Positions 1-13,370 of a stretch of DNA of 64,000 bases are shown here, one piece after another. Both the position numbers and the translations under genes were made by a program. The notes below the pieces were generated by a model that was not told the origin of the DNA, ran no database searches, and saw only the letters and a program-made list of their open reading frames with translations. Position 1 is the stretch's first letter. Every line of letters starts with the position of its first letter. This stretch comes from Chlorophyllum brunneum (taxonomy: Eukaryota; Basidiomycota; Agaricomycetes; Agaricales; Agaricaceae), in the NCBI GenBank assembly GCA_963576785.1, contig OY756151.1, positions 248,001 through 312,000 of the forward strand, in the 5' to 3' direction.

Positions 1-662
1 GAACCATCTGGTTGTTTGAGTGACATAAAGAAATCATATAACTTTCGTCTACAAGAAAGTTTCAGTCAGGGGATAGGGGGCAAACAGCCAAATCATACCG
101 ATCAACCTGATCCCATCCACCTTCAAGTCCCGGTCTTCCAACAATGGCCAAAGCACAAACAGCAGCATACGTTGGTAATAGATGTGGCGACTGTCCTGGT
201 CCACCAGAAAATCCTCCCTTTGGATGCTGCCACGATAGAATCTTGGTGATCGCCCTTCGAATTAATGCTAACCGTTAAGAGGAAAACTACAAGCTTCGAC
301 GAACGTCATACCTTTGTCGATTTCCGGGATCCAATCCAACCTGTAAGACACTAAATGCCTGTAACGTCCAGAATAACAGCCATGGTTGACTCGCGTCTTG
401 CGAGACATATCGTGCGGGGAACCCTTGTATCATGTTCCGAGCTAGGAATTGTAGGTGGGCATTCTTTTGTAATGTTGGTTCTGTGGGCGGCTTCAGTCCT
501 GTGCTCAAAGTTACAACCACTTAATGACGTACCATCGGTGGAGGCACCATGCTCTAGAAGAATGTTTTCCGTCTCTTGCTGGACTCTTGAAGTCGATGTA
601 GGATATCCATCGACCGGAGTGTGTTTATGATGTTGTTGCTGGGTGTGAGGTTCAATGTTCAT
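1..662 (-). CDS. RAM1: Protein farnesyltransferase beta subunit, 5' part (runs off the left edge)
   Basis: Catalytic beta subunit of protein farnesyltransferase, which attaches farnesyl to CaaX proteins such as Ras. Four exons can be joined in phase: 533-662, 312-498, 99-254 and 1-48, with introns of about 34, 57 and 50 nt, all GT-AG. The spliced protein reads through DASQPWLLFWTLQAF, then KGGFSGGPGQSPHLLPTYAA, then RRKLYDFFMSLKQPDGS, which is the family's alpha-alpha barrel with its GGFxGGPGQ repeat signature. The start is the ATG at 660-662. The zinc-binding Asp/Cys/His residues lie in the C-terminal part outside the window. The first intron (34 nt) is unusually short, so that junction is the least certain. 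The family call is firm because three separate exons match it. Confidence 0.88.
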
Positions 663-828
663 GGTGGTTATGACATGAAAGTACAGATCATCGAGAACAA
701 TTGAAATCTCAATCTCCTTACGTCATTGTAATTCCGTGAATGCCGAACTAATTTGGGCGTCACAGAAAATCCTCAAATTCAAGTCTATTCGCATTCTGAA
801 ATACACCACACCAACTACTAGTAGATTT

Positions 829-3430
<2,602 letters not shown>

Positions 3431-3665
3431 TTTTTGATTGTGGTAGAGGCAAATAGTGATCTAAAGTTTTTTGGAAATGAGATCTGACTTGATCGATCAT
3501 CACGTTATCTTGATCGCGTGTGCCGACTTACCATTTATGGTCAACGTAAGAGTTGTCAGGCCCTGTTGTTGACCATGGTCGTTGGACTTGTTCAGAGTGT
3601 ATGGATATCTAGTGCAGGTAACCAAAGTCTACACGTCGATCTCTACGTAGCCGAGGCTTTGAGGG
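3431..3665. other. Upstream region of the SPE3-LYS9 gene
   Basis: A 235-bp gap between the fusion gene and the F-box-like gene, both on the minus strand. It must hold the promoter of the fusion gene and the terminator of the upstream gene. It contains TTGATCGATCA-like short palindromic sequence near 3491-3500, but no motif is strong enough to name. Confidence 0.4.
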
Positions 3666-4876
3666 TCAAGATGCAAAGGGCATAATTCCACCCTTGAGTG
3701 ACCGCCACATGTAGCGTAACAAATCCTTCTCCACATCGCCAAAATCTTCCCTCGTCGGATCAGTTTGTCGGAAGCTGCAGGTCATCACAAGTCTCTGCGT
3801 CGTTGCAACGCGGTTCACGAGTTGCTTATCCAATTTGTTGAAGAGGGGCTCTACCACGGCATCGTCCTCGTCCCACGAAGTGAATTCAACTTCTAGTCTT
3901 TGCAGACGAGGTGAGAAATCCGGCTGCGAGAACCAGGTTGCGAGAAGCTCGGCACCCAGTCTATGTGGGGTACTGAGTTTGGCAACCTCAAGTGTGGAGG
4001 TACAGTTGAACCACAGCGGGCTGGGGATAGGGACTAGTAGACGTGAAGTGGTTAATGGCAAGCGAACGACTGCCACTCACCTGCACGACTGCATATCAAG
4101 TTCTCATTGAAATGTAGCTCAAGCTCTCTGACGCGAGCCATATAAATCAGATTCATCGTACTATAAAGTCCATAATCGCCGCCCAGCTCCCATAGTTGAC
4201 ATATCCTGATGCACGATATAGTGCTCGGCTTCTGCAAATCCAAGTTTTGTAGCAGCCACTTGGAGGTATGCTCAGCGGCATTTTTGTCAATATCTATTCT
4301 CTGTAAGACTGGGAATGGATTCTTCGTGAATACCGTCTTGGCTGTAGAGAGGGCGGGCTTTGCCCAACAACCACGAACGATCAACTCTTCGAGGGAGGGG
4401 AGCGAGGATAAAGACTCGAAAAGTCCAACATAATCTGATCTCCATACATCTTCAAGACGGAGTTGTTTGATTGAAGTCCAAGAAGAAACGTCGGTGGCGG
4501 ACAAAACATCACGAGGCATCAATGGATCTCGTAGATGAATACGAGGAAAGGGAAGGGATGAAGAGTGTTGTGCTAGCATCTGCCATGTTTCGCCCCACGA
4601 ATTGCGAGTTCCTTTTCCTTCTACACGTAGGGTGGTGATGTGTGATCTAATGGTACAGAGCGGGGACCCAAGGACATTCAGGAGTAACCGCACATCTGCG
4701 GGTGTGGGGGAGATGGTAATGGTCCCTTGGTGGAAAAGGTTGTAGCGACTGGCAGGTACCCAAGACCTGCAGACAAGTGCACAGGTCAAAAGTTCGCGTT
4801 TTGAAGGACCAGCCACCTGACAGGCAGCTGCGATAATTTGGTCCTCGATTTCGCTCGGAAAGCTTCGTTGCGTCAT
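3666..4876 (-). CDS. F-box-like protein with degenerate leucine-rich region
   Basis: Two exons joined by a 47-nt GT-AG intron at about 4030-4076 (ICSRA|VPIPSPLWFNC). The start is the ATG at 4874-4876 (MTQRSFPSEIEDQI); a longer frame upstream begins only with GTG. Residues 6-55 have the F-box-like layout common in mushroom genomes: PSEIEDQIIAAACQ, then LLTCALVCRSWVPASRYNLF. The rest has scattered leucine-rich segments (LPSLEELIVRGC, LRLEDVW). F-box proteins are substrate adaptors of SCF ubiquitin ligases. This group is strongly expanded in agaricomycetes and individual substrates are unknown. The total is about 395 residues. Confidence 0.7.
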
Positions 4877-5940
4877 ACTTCGATCGACCGTGAGATCTAG
4901 AAAGATCACATGTAGTCTTCACACGTACTGCGCGCCGCCTACTGGAAACACTTTTAACTGAGAGTAGTATTGGGGATGTTGGGAAGAAGAAATCGCAAGT
5001 CAACCAGGTGAGCTGGACTGACTCGGAGTATTTGACAGGATTTGAATTCGATTATCGATGCGCACTGAAGCGGCATGGCTGAGCCACCCGGAGACACATG
5101 TGACTTGTGGGTCTGGGGACCAAAATTGGATGCCAGCAAAGCAATGAATGGATGACGGCCGCAATCCTTCACTCTTCTAAGTTGTCGAACGTCGGTGTTG
5201 AGGCATTGGGCACGTGCACTTTATTATTGTCGGACCACCATACGAGTTAGTGTTTGATGAAGTGAATGTCGAGGATTTTGACAGACTCAGGACAGGCAAT
5301 TTGCTTCTAACAAGTGACGAGTGCGCTCCGAGCCTCCAGTATCTGCATCTGATCAACTGCGGGCATTTGGAAGGTTATTCGTTGCACTCGGGCTCCAAGT
5401 TCGTACTACAATGCTCCGCCTGTCCCCGAAGTAGAGGGTTATCGGTGCTGCACAGAAATCAGCCCTTGATTCCTCCCAGTGAATATGTGCTTAGGAGGTG
5501 TACCTCCCCTTTGTCCCTTCCACTTTGTAGTCGCTCACAGATACCACTTAATTACCTGGCCTCGCAACTGGTAACACAACCATTGCTCCCGCATGTTATG
5601 TTATGACAACATTACTTTTACACGTACACGACTGCAATATTGTACCTGACAACTGTCAGGTGCTGGTGACATTCGTAATATAACGAGATATAGAATAACT
5701 CTACAAACATAACACCGATTACCCATTCCACCATGAAGTTCCCATTAGAGACCTCTTACATTGACGAAGAGGGAACACAAAGAATCAGAACAAAAAAAAA
5801 ACCTAGTAACGGCACTGTGTTACCAATCCCAACAGCGACGCAGGGATTGCGGGCAATACCGAGATCTCGATTGCAGTAATTCTCACTAGACAGGCCCTTC
5901 ATCCGACAGAGAGATCCTGGCCCAACACCCAAACACATTG
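4877..5940. other. Gap, possible F-box-like remnant near 5.2-5.5 kb
   Basis: No intact gene is seen. A plus-strand frame at 5214-5606 has one protein-like stretch (APSLQYLHLINCGHLEG) resembling the leucine-rich part of F-box-like proteins. It starts without an ATG and has no recognisable F-box. It could be a decayed fragment of a gene like the neighbouring one. The remainder, 5607-5940, shows nothing convincing. Confidence 0.25.
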
Positions 5941-5989
5941 CGTACCAGTAGTTCGCCTCAATCTCCCGGATTAATCAATATATTTCTTC

Positions 5990-6640
5990 CGCTCAACGGA
6001 AGTTCACACAATACCGCCGGATCTGAAGGCGCTTATCCTGCAGCAGTAACCAATCAGATGGGTGGGTCCATGATGCCGTGTATATGTCGTAAGTCCATGG
6101 GCCCACGTCCGCCCACGGGTCCCATTTGACTGTCGGGGTCAACCAACTATGGAATAGTACAAGGGAGACATAAGCCACTAAACCATTGGTGTGGTCCCAA
6201 GCTCGCTTCATCTTCCGAGCAATCTGACAACCAGGATAACCCCGATCAATCTTGTCCGTAGGGTCGAATATGTGGCAGACGTCTGCGTGGATGAGGTAGT
6301 ACCTCTCGCTCGGATCAATGCTTGCCTTGAAGACTGGGTCATATTATTTATGTTATTATCCGACATATTTAAATTATACTGCTATTGCAACAGTGTCTGA
6401 TACAGGAAATCTTTCCCGTTCCCCCGCACCCAGATCGACAGTTGATAGTCTACAATCATCATAGGTGGTGACCCTGAGCAGGGCTTAAGCCAGTGCCGGA
6501 AGGAGTTTCCTAAAGAGTGGAACAAAAGAACAGCATCCCCGAAATATTCACAGATCCGTGCGATCCGAAGTAGAATATCCTGCCCTTGAGGCAAGGCATC
6601 TCCCGCTCCAGGTTGAGGGAGAAAACATCACGTATCAGTT
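5990..6640 (-). pseudogene. Possible spliced gene or gene remnant of unknown function
   Basis: Two minus-strand segments look coding but were not matched to a family. The first (about 6420-6600) reads GQDILLRIARICEYFGDAVLL and ends SIWVRGNGKDF. The second (about 6000-6325) reads DPSERYYLIHADVCHIFDPT and continues with DRGYPGCQIARKMKRAWDH and WLTPTVKWDPWADVGPWTYD. They can be joined by a GT-AG intron of roughly 60-100 nt, but the exact border is ambiguous and no clear start or conserved domain is visible. It may be a small lineage-specific gene or a decayed one. Confidence 0.3.
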
Positions 6641-7026
6641 TCTATGGCTGCGGCTAAATATGTCTGATACCGGTGGGTTCACCACAGAGGGTGCCGCACT
6701 GGAAAAGCAACGAAAATGTAAACACCGGGACGTAATGAACAAAAAATTATGTGATCTGGTGGAAAGGGTTGAATGGGTCTTTCTAGTGGTGACGGGATAG
6801 CATGCGGTGCCCGATCGCTGCGTACCTACCGTACCACCCCATTAAAATAAAAAATAAAAATAAAAATAAGAAAACGTGGGCTGGGTATGTCATTAAAACG
6901 CCCGTGAGTATTCACTGGGACATTCGTTTCCCAACAACTTAAACCCTCCCCTAGTAATCCTCAATCCCGTTTCCTCCGGACTCTAAGTCCATCTTCCTTT
7001 ACGCCTTCCAGAGCTGCAGGCCAGAC
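6641..7026. promoter_or_regulatory. Upstream region of the HMG-box gene with an A/T microrepeat
   Basis: It contains a purine-rich simple repeat at about 6843-6871 (AAAATAAAAA-type units repeated about five times), followed by pyrimidine-rich sequence (6935-7010: CTCCCC, TTCCTCC, CCTTTACGCC) just before the ATG at 7027. Poly(dA:dT) tracts and CT-rich leaders are common in fungal promoters. The functional reading is inference. Confidence 0.4.
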
Positions 7027-8224
7027 ATGACAAACATCGACCTGTGTTCGATGCCGTCGAGATCCAACTTCTTCGACGTAAAATCGGAATCAGTGACGAC
7101 CGCATGCACTAATGACAATGGAGAACAAGATTCCTTTCCCTTTCCTTCCCTCCCCAATCCGACACCTACAGATCTCGGTACTTTATTTCTCGGTCGCAAA
7201 ACCAAGTCACGTCGCAGACATGATCCAGGACATGTTCCCCGACCACGTAACGCTTTCATCCTTTTCCGTTGCGACTTTGTACGACAACGAGTTCCAGACG
7301 ATATTATCAGTGATCATCGCGATGTTTCTCGACTAGCAGGTTGCATGTGGCGAAAGATGTCTGATGATCAGAAAAGACCATGGTTCGAAAAAGCCGAGGA
7401 AGAGAGGGTTTATCATTCACAGATTTTCCCATCCTATCGCTATACGCCAGGACCAATGAAAAGACCAAAGCGCATTTACAAAAGGAAGAAAACACCCTCC
7501 CCAAAAGAGGTTTTCCTCAGAGACCCTCGGGATATAGGAGAGCGAGATAATTTCATTCCCACCGCTAAAGAGACCGCCTCGAAGATGGCAGTTCATCAGC
7601 ACAAATTCAGGCTCGCACCATCCTCCATGCACAGAGATCATGCCTCCGCCAAGGAATCTCGACACAGTCGGGCGTATTATCAATCGTACGGCTCGTTTAA
7701 CGACACAGAAACCAAGCATAGCTCCCTCATTCCTGATCGCGAATACTCTCACTCTTCCCCCATCGACCCTTTTTCGGACGGGTTCACCCAAATGCCAAAA
7801 CCTAACGACACCTTCAATTGGAGCTTTGATCAACCTGGTTCAAGCTCTTACAATCAACAAGGATGCTACCAATGGCATTCTCGTATATCAGAGGTAAATA
7901 CGGGTGTATTTAGCCCCGCCTCGAGGCTAATGTGATTTGGATTTACAGGTGTACAGTCCGAATTTCACATACACCCCATACACGACATATTCCCCTGATT
8001 CGACAAGCGCTTCGACTTCGAGTCAAAGTACTGATTCCCTATATGATATGTGGAGGGGATTGAACGACTTCCACTCCTATGACTTGATGCCTGCTCATTA
8101 CCCCCCGAGTCATTCGCTGACACACACGTCCCAGGATGTACCTTACATACCTTCGGCATCGAGTCAGAACGGGTCTTACTACAGCATTAATTCCGTGCAC
8201 CATTCGCCTGCTTGGTCCCCTTAA
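7027..8224 (+). CDS. HMG-box (MATA_HMG type) transcription factor
   Basis: Two exons, 7027 to about 7893 and about 7949 to 8224, separated by a 55-nt GT-AG intron (HSRISE|VYSPNF), giving about 380 residues. An HMG box lies at about residues 68-140: HVPRPRNAFILFRCDFVRQR, then DVSRLAGCMWRKMSDDQKRPWFEKA and a basic tail KRPKRIYKRKK. The PRPxNAFILFR opening and W-x3-S-x6-W-F spacing are typical of fungal sequence-specific HMG proteins (MATA/Ste11/Prf1-like). These bind DNA in the minor groove and often control mating or sexual development. The C-terminal 200 residues are Ser/Tyr/Pro-rich and low in complexity, as expected of a transactivation region. No partner mating-type genes are seen, so a mating-type locus is not supported. 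Confidence 0.85.
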
Positions 8225-8534
8225 TTCTCCGCCCCAACACCACTCTTCCCATCTCCTTCATTCATTTACTTCCTTATTCATCTCATCCCAATTTTTCACA
8301 ATTCAACCAATACACGCAGAAATGCAAGAACGCTTAGATAACCTCATTGTCGCATATTTTGGATCTCTTCCATTCATTGTCGCATAATCAAGAATGTACA
8401 ACACCAAACACCAAATACATAGTTCCCTCCAATAATTACCGAGCACATATAATTGTTTTTTAACGTACTCAAAACATTACAACAAGTGATGTATACTTCT
8501 TTTGAATTCCTCCTGTCTCTCTGAATTTATTTTT
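8225..8534. terminator. Convergent 3' region between the HMG gene and BRF1
   Basis: A 310-bp convergent intergenic stretch, AT-rich, with CTTC/ATTCA-rich sequence. It should contain both polyadenylation regions. No gene or repeat is seen. Confidence 0.4.
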
Positions 8535-10888
8535 TCATATCTCTTGTTCATACATATCATCTTCCTCCCATACTCCTTCATCATCATACTTCTCATCGTC
8601 GAACTTCTCATCTTCACTTGCGTTGTCCAGTTCATCCTCGAGTATCGGTTGGGGGCGAGGGGTCTGAGATCGTGGTTGCGACGGGGCCACGGTACCTGCC
8701 TCTTCCTGGATGATTACCAATGGAGCATCCTCGTCATCGCTCTTGTCATCCGTGCCCATGGTATATAAATCATCCTCATCTTTGTCGTCGCTGATGGCTT
8801 TTAGTGCCTGGCTGAATGACGGCGGAGTGTTGCTGTCAACAAAGAGGTCTTTCAGCGCATCATAGTTGATTCGCTTGCTATATTTTGGGTTCTTTTTGAT
8901 GAGATTCCTCACAGACTCTGCTGGTGTGCTCCCTGATGGTGTTGTCGTGTCTCTGGGCTTGTTCGACCGCCGTCTCTGAAATGACGTAAGCACAGAAAAG
9001 AAGGTTATGTGACGGATTCGAACCTTTCGGCTCTTGGCCTTTGATGAATCTTGTTGATCGCCTTTAGCTAAACATCGAATCCGTTTAGCAAAATGCACAC
9101 TAGACGAAGATAGCCATCGACACCCATGGTATCGGTCCCATAATGAATGGAGAAAACGAACTCACCAGCAATCGCCTCGAGATAGTCTCGGTTTAGCTCG
9201 ACCCAGACACGTTCTTTTATTCGAACTTCTTCCTCGCTAAGAATAAAGCGATCCAATTCTTCCTCATCGAGTCCTATTAGGTCATCCGCTACTGTGATTT
9301 GTGCTAGTCGACGTTGTTCCGCCTCGTCAAGAGCCTCGCTCAACTTAGTCCCCTGTGGATTTTGCAAGAATGTCGACACTTCCTCTGCTAAAACATTTGA
9401 AACTGTTTCGTCAACAAAGTTCGTCGGGGGCATGGTCAGTGTAGGCGTATCTGGACCCGCCGTAACTGTTTCGGTTGGTCGTTGTTGGCGGAGTAAGGCG
9501 GGATCGATGTTTTGATTGTGAGGCAATCGGCCTGCATCCGCTATAGGGTCGATCGCACCGGCTAGGATACCATGTTGTAGAATTGCGGGATCGATAGGAA
9601 CACGAGCGGGTTGAACGTCCATGGGTGCTTCTGGCAGTACATCGGCAATTTCTTCTTCATCACTCGCTTCGCCACGTTTCCGTTTACCCTTTTTCTTCTT
9701 CACCTTTTCTCTCGCCTTAACCTCCTCTTGTGGGGTCCCATTGGTCACAGCCTCAGCAGCCTTCTTCTCCGCTTCCTCTCGTTCCTTTCCCTTAGTAAAC
9801 GCTGGAGGATCCATCTCCTCATCTAACCATACACTGCGAAAATCGGCCAAAGTGAGGTTTCCACTAGGAGTCGCTTTGAATTCGTCTAGTCGCTTCTTTA
9901 GAGTAGTATCGGCAATTTTGACGACCTGGACAATTTCTTCCACAGACCGACGGAAATTGTTCATGCGAGCTGCTAAGAGGAGTGCCGCACCACATATACC
10001 AGCCGGTCGACGGCCCTTGGTCATCCAATCGCGGTCGAACCGTTGTACAAGGCGAACGGCATCCGTAGCAACTTTGTGGGTTTCGTCGCCAAACTCTAAG
10101 AGAGCTGCGAAACGGGATATATAGTGGGAAGGATCGACAAGTGGAAGTCGGAGGTTGAGGATCTGCACGAGTTGTAGGTACGTGTGACCTAGTTCAAACA
10201 CGTTGACCTAGATGGGAAAATCGTTAGAAGCATCAAAGACTCACATAGTTTAACTAACCTGGAGTAAGTCAGAGAAATCGATGAGCATATAGTTCCGAGT
10301 CTCCTTCTGTCGGCATGCTACATAGAGACAAACAGCGACCACATTCAAACTTTTCCTCCCTTTTGTGAATTTGTGCTCGACCGCAAGAGTGTACATCCTC
10401 CGCGCGGCCAAAACCACAACCTCAGACAACCGCAGAACATTAGCAATGTTCTGTATCTTCTTAGTCGCTAGATGGGCATGAAATTCAGGCACGGGCTGCA
10501 GTAAGTGACGAGGTGAATGTAATAACATACCATTCTCGATGGTTTGTTCTCGTGAGTCACTACTACTCCGGTTTCCATACGGTCCTCCCATCCGAGCATG
10601 GGCTAGAAGGGATCAGTAACACAGAGCGAGAGATGGGGGATTAACATACTAGCTCCCTGAGCTACGAAGGACCCTTGTACGATAGCAGCTCCATTAGCGG
10701 TTTCACCGAACGCAATTTCGTTCACGATGGTATTCTCCTCAATAACAGTTCCACAGGTTACGCAGAAGCCATTACCAGCCGCATGATCATATTCAATCAC
10801 AGTTCCGCCACAGTCATTGCAGACAGCCTGCCAAAGGAAGGAGTTGGTGAAACGCAGGTACGGCTTTTGATAGAGGTAAACTCACCAT
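8535..10888 (-). CDS. BRF1: Transcription factor IIIB subunit BRF1
   Basis: TFIIIB subunit that recruits RNA polymerase III to tRNA and 5S genes and contacts TBP. The start is an ATG at 10886-10888 followed directly by an intron, so the first coding exon is one codon. The N-terminal zinc ribbon has CNDCGG and CVTCGTVIEEN. Two cyclin folds follow (IQNIANVLRLSEVVVLAARR, CLYVACRQKETRNYMLIDFS, GRRPAGICGAALLLAARM). The Brf1 homology region is at the C-terminus (RRRSNKPRDTTTPSGSTPAE, KKNPKYSKRINYDALKDLF). Six introns were placed, for example IEN|ATKKIQNIANV, DLLQ|VNVFELG, EAIA|KGDQQDSS and AKSRK|RRRSNKP. The C-terminus is very acidic. All hallmark domains are present in the normal order. Confidence 0.95.
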
Positions 10889-11158
10889 TGGCACTGAAAT
10901 TCAGGATCAATTACTGAACAAATCTTTTGGGTATGAGTGTGCGATAGAATGACATATAATACAAAACTGAGGAAGAAGAAATGCTCAAAGAGCAATAATG
11001 ATAGAATAAACCAACAGCGAGGATCGTGCAAGAACTGTACGTGACGAGATCAGACCGTGACGGAATTATCATATCACACGTCACAGGGTCAATCAGGCAC
11101 TGGGCTCACATGACTTTCTCTGACTACTGCGCAGGAAACATCTCACTAACAAAGGATC

Positions 11159-12681
11159 TTACAAGAATCGCAAATGAATTAGCAGAGAAATACCGACAAT
11201 AAGCATGCTAAAACATGCACTCGAGTTCGTTCTCACAGCTCCATTCGTGCCTTCCTGGCCATCGGAAACGCTCGTACTATTCGTGCTGTTCGGCGGCGAC
11301 ACGACGTCAAGCCTACGAGTTACAAATCCAAGCGTACCATGACATGTAAACACAAGACTATTCACAGCACAGGTTACTCCCAATGTTTTTGTAACTTACG
11401 GTAAGCCGTTCAGCCGATTAGCGGCGACAAAAGCTTGTCCCATATCAACAAAGTCGAGGAGGAGGAACTGTGGGTTGCGGTTAGCGCCACTAAGTGGAAC
11501 GCAACCATTGACATTCGCTACGATACTAGGTTTTGTGAGAACACTGGTTCAGTCGGAGTTAAGCACACCTACGAAGTAACCCCGTTCGTAGTTGGTGCGT
11601 CGAGGGGATCGCTAACAATAACTCCGTCGCCGATAGGGATTATGTTCTTGTTCAAGGAATGGTTGATCATGTATGAATGGTCAGCAACAGACAAAGGACC
11701 ACTAATACGGTCGACACTGCATGGGAAATTTGGGTCCGTGACACTGAAAGGCGTTTCCCAGATCTATGCCAAGGTCAGCCTTGGTAGTCTCCATACTAGA
11801 GAAGTATGACATGCCATCTCGAACTCTGGTAAGATGAAATCGACCTGAGAGGAATCGGCACCACTATCAAGGAACATGACGACCCTCTTTCCACCATCGA
11901 TCATTTCCCCAAGAGTGGGCCATTCCGAGTTCTTCATTGGGACGTGCGGGGGCACATAAGCAAGGGGGGTAATACCTTGGACTCGATCAAAAAGTTTTTG
12001 TTGTTCGGTGATTACAACACGTACCCGCACTATCAAAGGCAGGCTTCCAAAATTCAGGGAGGGACAAACCCTCAGGGTTCGTGAAGATGAAGGTGATTAC
12101 TTCGTTGGGGTTTTGGTCCAAGAACGTTTTGACCAACTTCAAGTAGTCCACGACTGGTCCTCCATCGAACAAGAGCTGATTAGTTCGTCAGGCAAATAAC
12201 TTCATCGAGAGTCCACTGTGCTTACACAGCTCGTATGGCAGAAATGGATGACACCATCGTTCCTACGCTTGGGTTAGCATCGTTCAAATAAATGCAATGA
12301 ATGACCAGCTGTACAGGTGTGCTTGGGCTTGCAGCAGTCTAACTCCCAACTTCAATTGTGTTGGTATATCGACCTCTTGGTCTCTCGGAACTTCGAGGGG
12401 GTTGGTTCCGATGTACTCGATAGGAATATACGGACGTACGATCGATTGGGTCCGTGCTGAAAGCGAATGAATCGTGAGCTCCAACGACCGTCACATTCGA
12501 GTAGCGCCGATTGCAAAGCTCAGCATGTCCATTACAAACAGTGGCCCTTATAAATCACCAAGTTAGTTTATACCCCATCCATCATCGTTCCCTGTACTAA
12601 CCTACGCTGTGGCAAATACATCCCCAAGCCGCAATGGGCCATGACGCCCAAAATCAAGAACGCTTGAAAGAGCCTTTGCAT
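11159..12681 (-). CDS. Secreted PI-PLC X-domain protein, probably GPI-anchored
   Basis: PLC-like phosphodiesterase of the TIM-barrel family. The start ATG at 12679-12681 opens a signal peptide (MQRLFQAFLILGVMAHCGLG). After several introns the protein shows both catalytic histidines in context: VVGAHDSFAF, and FCHTSCLLFDGG joined across an intron near 12220. These are followed by FLDQNPNEVITFIFTNPEG, GKRVVMFLDSGAD and NPQFLLLDFVDMGQAFVAAN. The last exon encodes a Ser/Thr/Asn-rich stretch and ends in a hydrophobic tail (CFSMLIVGISLLIHLRFL), which looks like a GPI-attachment signal. The usual substrate in this fungal group is unproven. One intron at about 12390-12440 has an approximate acceptor. 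Confidence 0.82.
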
Positions 12682-13370
12682 GGTGATCTGGGAATGCTTG
12701 TCCTCGGTGTATGGTTCTCAATACAAGAAAACAAGCAAGTCAACCACCATGATATAGAGTCAAGGAAGAGGTGCTCTGGGAACCGTTGTCAGCCACAGGC
12801 TTGTTGTTCTCAACCACCTGATTTGGGCTGGCCATGTTGTCGAAGCAACGCTATATATAACACAACTTCTGACATTGCATGTCTGATACTTCTACTTTTG
12901 GATTCCATGTGCTCGAGCGAAGACTCGAATCGATTTCTAGTGAGTTGCTCCTCGGCTGGCGCAAGCGACCCTGAAGAGAGACGTCGGCTATCTTGGTAGT
13001 GAGGGATGTCCACATGGACTGCAAATAGTAGTGTTTGAGGTCTTTTCAGAAATAGGACTCTGATGATCTATGCTTCAGCGGATCATATTTGAAACTGAAC
13101 CGGAGAAAATGTAAATTTCATATGCTGAAACTGGAATCATGGGTTCTTCAATCATTCGGGCCTATCGTTTCGACATAGGCCATCGTTATATCGCACCGTA
13201 CTCGTTGCCTTATGGGTCATTAGGAGGTAACAATATCTACAAGCAGCACCAGAACGAAGTTATTCTAAGTTTGATGCGCAGGAGGTAATGACTAGGGAGG
13301 ATTCTTAGATAACGAAATTCGATCAAGTTATCAAGTGCGGACACGTCGAAGCCTGCCCTCAAGTAGTCAC
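12682..13370. other. Divergent intergenic region between the PLC-like gene and PMS1
   Basis: About 690 bp between two divergent genes; both promoters must lie here. A minus frame at 12810-13013 is short and unlike any known protein. A TATATATAA-like sequence lies near 12850-12860, upstream of the PLC-like start. No other feature is recognised. Confidence 0.4.

Noticed and set aside
4877..4909. Upstream extension of the F-box-like protein
   Set aside because: It starts with GTG; the ATG at 4874-4876 precedes the F-box-like motif directly.
7027..8224. Mating-type locus
   Set aside because: An HMG box alone is not enough; no homeodomain, pheromone or receptor genes are in the window.
9014..9024. 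Perfect tRNA B-box (GGTTCGAATCC on the minus strand) in a BRF1 intron
   Set aside because: No A-box or cloverleaf can be drawn around it; it straddles a splice donor in BRF1. The coincidence with a Pol III factor gene is amusing but unsupported.
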